Shown here: positions 15,283 through 18,511 of the stretch, piece by piece | How the letters are laid out: every line of letters starts with the position of its first letter | How positions within the stretch are numbered: the first letter of the stretch is position 1 | Assembly (NCBI GenBank): GCA_964589285.1 | Contig: CAZPSP010000037.1 | Location: forward strand, 1 to 18,511 | Origin: DAOUEG01 sp964589285 | GTDB taxonomy: Bacteria; Chloroflexota; Dehalococcoidia; Dehalococcoidales; RBG-16-60-22 | DNA length: 18,511 nucleotides | Reading direction: 5' to 3' | Made by a program: the position numbers and the translations under genes | The notes under the pieces: model-generated | Told to the model about the DNA's origin: nothing | Database searches by the model: none | Seen by the model: the letters and a program-made list of their open reading frames with translations, nothing else

Positions 15283-15326
15283 ACCGTAAAATACTGAAGA
15301 ATATTGCACTGCTGCCCGTAGTCTAA

Positions 15327-15354
15327 ATTATCATGTATTTCCTTTTATTGTCAA
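15327..15354 (-). promoter_or_regulatory. Sigma70-type promoter of the ilvDBHC operon
   Basis: On the minus strand TTGACA (15354-15349) is a perfect -35 box, followed by a 16-base spacer and GATAAT (15332-15327), five of six matches to the -10 consensus. Transcription should start near 15320, leaving a leader of roughly 95 bases before ilvD. Confidence 0.7.
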
Positions 15355-15412
15355 GCTGAAACAGGCGTGGAACCGTTACCGGACGTTTATCGCAGCCGTG
15401 GGCTTCAATTAG

Positions 15413-15432
15413 ATGTCACATATACTTGACAT
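15413..15432. promoter_or_regulatory. Candidate operator over the -35 box of the XRE promoter
   Basis: ATGTCA (15413-15418) and TGACAT (15427-15432) form an inverted repeat with an eight-base centre; the two ten-base half-sites agree at eight positions. The right arm overlaps the -35 TTGACA of the regulator's promoter. A protein bound here would block RNA polymerase, so it is a plausible autoregulation site for the adjacent XRE-type protein. Inferred from position and symmetry only. Confidence 0.45.
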
Positions 15433-15454
15433 TTAGTCTGTTGCTTATTACAAT
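15426..15454 (+). promoter_or_regulatory. Sigma70-type promoter of the XRE-ABC-queH operon
   Basis: TTGACA (15426-15431), exactly 17 bases, then TACAAT (15449-15454). The start would fall near 15461, about 50 bases before the ATG at 15511. A small hairpin, CCGTCG TCCT CGACGG (15481-15496), lies in the leader just before the ribosome site. The promoter is divergent from that of ilvDBHC, about 70 bases away. Confidence 0.75.
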
Positions 15455-15510
15455 ATGTCCTGTGAACATGACTGTTGTATCCGTCGTCCTCGACGGAAAA
15501 GGCATCCAAC

Positions 15511-15744
15511 ATGGGTAACAGCCCGATCACCAACAGCATCCGGCGGTTAAGGTTCGATCACGGTGAAATGACGCAGGAAGACCTGGCGAAGGCCGTGGGC
15601 TGCACGCGGCAGACCATCATCGCCCTGGAGCAGGGAAAATACGTGCCGTCCATCGAACTGGCGTTCAAGATCGCGCGGACTTTCAACGTCAACCTGGAAG
15701 ATGTGTTTCAATACCAGAGCATACAGGTTGCCCATAAGGAGTAA
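15511..15744 (+). CDS. Small XRE-family helix-turn-helix regulator
   Basis: A 77-residue protein made up almost wholly of one Cro/C1-type helix-turn-helix domain: SIRRLRFDHGEMTQEDLAKA, GCTRQTIIALEQGKYVPS as the recognition unit, and AFKIARTFNVNLEDVFQY. It matches the compact YozG-like regulators that accompany membrane-protein and ABC-transporter genes. I prefer the ATG at 15511, preceded by a purine-rich GGAAAAGG, over a TTG at 15475 that would add 12 poorly conserved residues. It heads the operon and its stop is nine bases before the ABC ATPase start. It probably represses its own promoter through the dyad at 15413-15432. Confidence 0.88.
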   Translation: MGNSPITNSIRRLRFDHGEMTQEDLAKAVGCTRQTIIALEQGKYVPSIELAFKIARTFNVNLEDVFQYQSIQVAHKE

Positions 15745-15752
15745 GCAGCCAT

Positions 15753-16691
15753 ATGAATAACGCAATCCATTTAGACCATGTCAACAAGTCCCTCGGGGGC
15801 AGGCGGATACTCTGTGACATCAGCCTGGACGTAGGGCGCGGTTCGATTTTCGGCTTCCTCGGGCCGAACGGCGCCGGCAAGACCACGACTATCCGCATCA
15901 TCCTCGGTCTTTTCAAGGCCGACAGCGGTAAGGCGGAAGTCCTCGGTAGACCCGCCGAACTCGACAATTCCCGCCGGGACCTGGGTTTCATGCTGGAGGC
16001 GGACGGCCTTTACGAGAACATTTCCGCCCGTGAGAACCTGGCGTTCTACTGCCGGCTGTACGGTATAAATCCCGCTGAGAACGCCGGGCGTATCGACGAG
16101 TCTCTCCGGCAGGTAGGTCTGGCCGATCGGGCGGATGATAAAGTTGGCGCCTATTCCAGGGGAATGCGGCAAAAACTGGCCATCGCCCGCGCCATGGTAC
16201 ATGGTCCCGAGCTTTTCATCCTGGACGAGCCGACCGCCGGGATCGATCCCACCGGGCAGGTGGAAGTACGGGAGACCATCCTGGACCTGACAGGGCGAGG
16301 CAAAACGGTCTTCCTCAGTTCCCATAACCTGGACGAGGTGCAGCGTATCTGCGACCGCGTGGCGTTCATCAACCATGGCGAAATACGGCTCCAGGGAAGG
16401 CTCGATGAGCTGCGCGGTGACAAAGAACGGCACGAACTGGAAGTAGAGGTCCGCGGCAGTATCGACGAGGCGACCGCGGAAGAAGCCATCGCGGCGCTGG
16501 AAGCGTTGCCGTTCGTGAAAGAAGGCCAGTACGAAAGAGGCCGGTTCCTCCTCGAGACCGACGGCGAGGCCGAACTCGGCCGGATAATTGCCATCCTTGG
16601 CGACCATGCGATCAGGGTAGAGGAAATCCGCAAGGGAAAAGTTTCTCTTGAAGAAATCTACACCCGGGCCATGCAGGAGGCAGGACAATGA
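15753..16691 (+). CDS. ABC transporter ATP-binding protein
   Basis: A 312-residue ATPase of the export/drug-resistance (CcmA/NatA-like) class. Walker A is GPNGAGKTT (37-45), the signature is YSRGMRQK (134-141) in place of LSGGQ, Walker B is LFILDEP (154-160), and the switch His is H191 (SSHNLDE). The region from about 215 to the end is the additional C-terminal domain common in this class. The gene is complete. Its Shine-Dalgarno site AAGGAG lies in the last codons of the XRE gene, and its own stop overlaps the permease start in an ATGA junction. It should energise the ABC-2 permease that follows; the substrate is unknown, with small-molecule or lipid efflux most likely by family. Confidence 0.94.
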   Translation: MNNAIHLDHVNKSLGGRRILCDISLDVGRGSIFGFLGPNGAGKTTTIRIILGLFKADSGKAEVLGRPAELDNSRRDLGFMLEADGLYENISARENLAFYCRLYGINPAENAGRIDESLRQVGLADRADDKVGAYSRGMRQKLAIARAMVHGPELFILDEPTAGIDPTGQVEVRETILDLTGRGKTVFLSSHNLDEVQRICDRVAFINHGEIRLQGRLDELRGDKERHELEVEVRGSIDEATAEEAIAALEALPFVKEGQYERGRFLLETDGEAELGRIIAILGDHAIRVEEIRKGKVSLEEIYTRAMQEAGQ

Positions 16692-17428
16692 GCCAGGTAT
16701 TCGTTTTCATACGCAAAGACATCAGGGAGATGCTGCACAACCGGGCGGTCTTCATGATGCTGGCCGTGGCGGTATTTGTCATTTACATGTTATCCAATTC
16801 CCTGAGCGGCGGCATCGGGGCGCTGGCCGAACAGGGCGGCGATATCTACGAGACTGCCCAGGCCCTGGTGAGTACCCTGTTCCTGATGCTGATGTTCATC
16901 ATCATGCTGCTCGTCAGCCTGTACATGAACGCCTACACCGTGCTCATGGAGAAGACCAAACGCACCATAGAATCGTTGCTGTGCACGCCGATCAACTTGA
17001 AATCGCTCTGGCTGGGCAAAACGCTGGCGACGTTCCTGCCGGCGTTCGGATTGGGGCTGCTGTTCGGGTTCGGGACGTTGATTGTTTTCAATGTTACCAC
17101 GCTGGAAGAGGAGGTAGGGCGCTGGGTCCTGCCGGGAGAGGCGGCGCTGATAGGGACCATTGCCGTGCTGCCGGTGATCGTTTTTCTGCTTTCATCGCTG
17201 GTGGTCATGCTGCAGATGATGCTGCAGAACGTACGCCTTATCCAGACGCTGTTTACCGCACTCATCTTCGGGAGCAGCTTCGGGCTGAGTTACACGTTCA
17301 GGTTTTCCAGCGGTAATTGGACCATGGTCTGGATCGAAGTCGGCATCGCGGCCGTCCTGGGCGCGGTGGTCTGGTTCCTTTCCACGAAGATGACCAAGGA
17401 ACGCATCGTCCTGACGAGCAAAGGGTAG
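16688..17428 (+). CDS. ABC-2 type transporter permease
   Basis: A 246-residue membrane protein with about six hydrophobic helices (first near 19-37, two more before residue 90, the rest between 110 and 240). The cytoplasmic segment EKTKRTIESLLCTPINLKSL between helices is the characteristic ABC-2 motif, followed by GKTLATFLPA. It forms the channel for the ATPase encoded just upstream, with which it shares a four-base ATGA overlap. Two copies would make a homodimeric exporter. The next gene follows after 33 bases. Confidence 0.9.
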   Translation: MSQVFVFIRKDIREMLHNRAVFMMLAVAVFVIYMLSNSLSGGIGALAEQGGDIYETAQALVSTLFLMLMFIIMLLVSLYMNAYTVLMEKTKRTIESLLCTPINLKSLWLGKTLATFLPAFGLGLLFGFGTLIVFNVTTLEEEVGRWVLPGEAALIGTIAVLPVIVFLLSSLVVMLQMMLQNVRLIQTLFTALIFGSSFGLSYTFRFSSGNWTMVWIEVGIAAVLGAVVWFLSTKMTKERIVLTSKG

Positions 17429-17461
17429 CGAGGAACAAGCCTGAAAACAGAGGTAAGGGAT

Positions 17462-17854
17462 ATGAGTTACAAGACCTTCATGATCTTCCGGCTGCTGGGC
17501 GTGGCGGTTATGGCCGCCCTGGCCGCCTGGGCAGCCAACTCGGGAAACCTGGTCCTTCTTTTTCCGGCCGCTACGATCCTGTTTATCGTCCTCTTCATTC
17601 TCCGCAAGCGCGTTACGGAGGTGGTTGTGGATGAGCGGGTGGAGGCCGTAGTCTACCGGGCTTCCCGCATCGCTTTCCTGGCTTTCCTCTACTGTGCTGT
17701 CATCACCGGGGCGGTCCTGATAATCCTTGGTGGGGAATATGGTGATACAATGTTCCAGGTAGGGTTGACATTGGATTATTCTGCGTGCGCTCTGATGATA
17801 TTTTACTGGGCGGCGTTCGCTTACTATAACCGGAAATACGGCGGCAAGGAATGA
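17462..17854 (+). CDS. DUF2178-like four-helix membrane protein
   Basis: A 130-residue protein with four predicted membrane helices (roughly 7-24, 29-47, 68-88 and 98-122) and a short cytoplasmic loop after the second, RKRVTEVVVDERVEAVVYRA. The DER motif followed by a long helix is what I associate with the DUF2178 family, whose members often sit beside small XRE regulators. No function is known. It begins after a purine-rich ribosome site (GAGGTAAGGG) and overlaps the queH start by four bases. It may modulate the ABC exporter, but that is inference from position. Confidence 0.75.
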   Translation: MSYKTFMIFRLLGVAVMAALAAWAANSGNLVLLFPAATILFIVLFILRKRVTEVVVDERVEAVVYRASRIAFLAFLYCAVITGAVLIILGGEYGDTMFQVGLTLDYSACALMIFYWAAFAYYNRKYGGKE

Positions 17855-18399
17855 AAAAAATCCTCATCCATATCTGCTGCGCCCACTGCGCCGCGTACAC
17901 CGTGGAATACTGGCGCGACCAGGGTTACGAGGTCAGCGGCTACTGGTATAATCCCAATATCCACCCCTTCACCGAGCACCAGTCGCGGCTGGAGAGCGCT
18001 CGGGAACTGGGAAAGCGCCTGGATTTCCCGCTCATTGAAATGGAGGGATACGACATGCCGGAGTATTTCCGCCGGGCCGCCGGTCATGAAGAGGACCGCT
18101 GCCGGCACTGTTTCGAGATGCGTCTTATGTCAACTGCCGCGGCCGCGAAGGAACATGGTTACGACGCTTTTACTTCTACCCTGCTCATCAGCCCGCACCA
18201 GGAACATGAACTGCTGAAGGAGACCGGGGAAAAGGTCAGCCGGGAGACCGGCGTGGCATTCCTCTACGCCGACCTCAGAAAACGCTATTCGGACAGCCGG
18301 CATATCACCAAGCCGATGGAACTTTACCGGCAGCAGTACTGCGGCTGTCTCTACAGCGAGTGGGAACGTTACCGGGAACAGCAACACGAGCGGAATTAA
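17851..18399 (+). CDS. queH: Epoxyqueuosine reductase QueH
   Basis: A 182-residue enzyme that reduces epoxyqueuosine to queuosine in tRNA anticodons, the non-homologous replacement of the cobalamin-dependent QueG. It starts KKILIHICCAHCAAYT with the conserved Cys pair C9-C10 plus C13, has CRHC (C84, C87) and YCGC (C164, C166), which account for the iron-sulfur and second metal sites of the family, and carries the family segments WYNPNIHPF, DAFTSTLLISPHQ and ITKPMELYRQQYCGC. Length is normal. The ATG overlaps the stop of the DUF2178-like gene (ATGA), so it is translated as the last gene of the exporter operon. No other queuosine gene is in the window. Confidence 0.96.
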   Translation: MKKILIHICCAHCAAYTVEYWRDQGYEVSGYWYNPNIHPFTEHQSRLESARELGKRLDFPLIEMEGYDMPEYFRRAAGHEEDRCRHCFEMRLMSTAAAAKEHGYDAFTSTLLISPHQEHELLKETGEKVSRETGVAFLYADLRKRYSDSRHITKPMELYRQQYCGCLYSEWERYREQQHERN

Positions 18400-18441
18400 A
18401 ACTCACCCACCGATCAACACCAAGCATTGAGATTGCCACGC

Positions 18442-18456
18442 CCCGCCTGAGGCGGG
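18442..18456. repeat. Short GC-rich palindrome after queH
   Basis: CCCGCC (18442-18447) and GGCGGG (18451-18456) with a TGA centre form a small hairpin 43 bases after the queH stop. No T-run follows on the plus strand, so it is a doubtful terminator; it may be a dispersed palindromic repeat. The remaining 55 bases to the window edge hold nothing I can name. Confidence 0.4.
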
Positions 18457-18511
18457 TCTCGCATATATGAAAGAACTGCGGTTGTCAAGTAGATTAGTGT
18501 TAAGAAATATC

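Noticed and set aside
15253..15309. An 18-codon GTG frame in the ilv leader on the minus strand (VQYSSVFYGPSRWDGHFI)
   Set aside because: It covers the attenuator hairpin and ends in the U-tract, but has a poor ribosome site and is not rich in Leu, Ile or Val, so a classic leader peptide is not supported.
15224..15320. A T-box riboswitch before ilvD
   Set aside because: The leader is under 100 bases and has no T-box sequence or specifier stem.
18459..18488. A minus-strand TTGACA near the right edge with a possible TATATG
   Set aside because: The spacer is only 15 bases and the transcript would run antisense into queH; the window ends before any context can be judged.

Overview
The window holds three gene blocks from a bacterium of moderate GC content. 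Its AT-rich non-coding stretches carry good sigma70-type promoters. Several traits fit an anaerobic member of the Chloroflexota, possibly Dehalococcoidia: paired solute-binding lipoproteins with long threonine-rich linkers, a compact ilvD-ilvB-ilvH-ilvC operon, the iron-sulfur enzyme QueH, and an E. coli-like (oxygen-labile type) dihydroxyacid dehydratase. This placement is an inference from gene content; no rRNA or tRNA gene is present to settle it.

Left end (1-629): an AT-rich stretch with an open frame running off the left edge and six tandem heptamers, then a minus-strand NUDIX hydrolase.

Uptake and catabolism block (838-10105, plus strand): an IclR regulator with a near-consensus extended -10 promoter; an FAD-dependent oxidoreductase; two tandem paralogous family-5 (peptide/nickel-type) substrate-binding lipoproteins; a DppB-like and a DppC-like permease; and a metal-dependent amidohydrolase of the ACMSD type. 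It looks like a regulated locus for importing a small organic compound or peptide and degrading it. The importer ATPases are missing from the window. Each binding-protein gene follows a very short GTG-start reading frame with a strong Shine-Dalgarno site, and each is followed by a long perfect hairpin without a U-tract. This suggests translational coupling and different expression levels for binding proteins and permeases.

Branched-chain amino acid operon (15354 down to 10168, minus strand): promoter, a leader with a terminator-like attenuator hairpin, then ilvD, ilvB, ilvH and ilvC, which together cover the shared steps from pyruvate or 2-ketobutyrate to the 2-keto acids of valine and isoleucine. 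The ketol-acid reductoisomerase is of the Bacteroidetes/yeast type rather than the common short bacterial type. A shared bidirectional hairpin separates ilvC from the convergent amidohydrolase.

Right block (15426-18399, plus strand): read from a promoter divergent to ilv. It holds a small XRE-type regulator, an ABC ATPase, an ABC-2 permease, a four-helix DUF2178-like membrane protein and QueH (epoxyqueuosine reductase). Genes overlap or lie very close, so this is one operon. A dyad over its -35 box is a candidate operator. No mobile element, CRISPR array or RNA gene was recognised.
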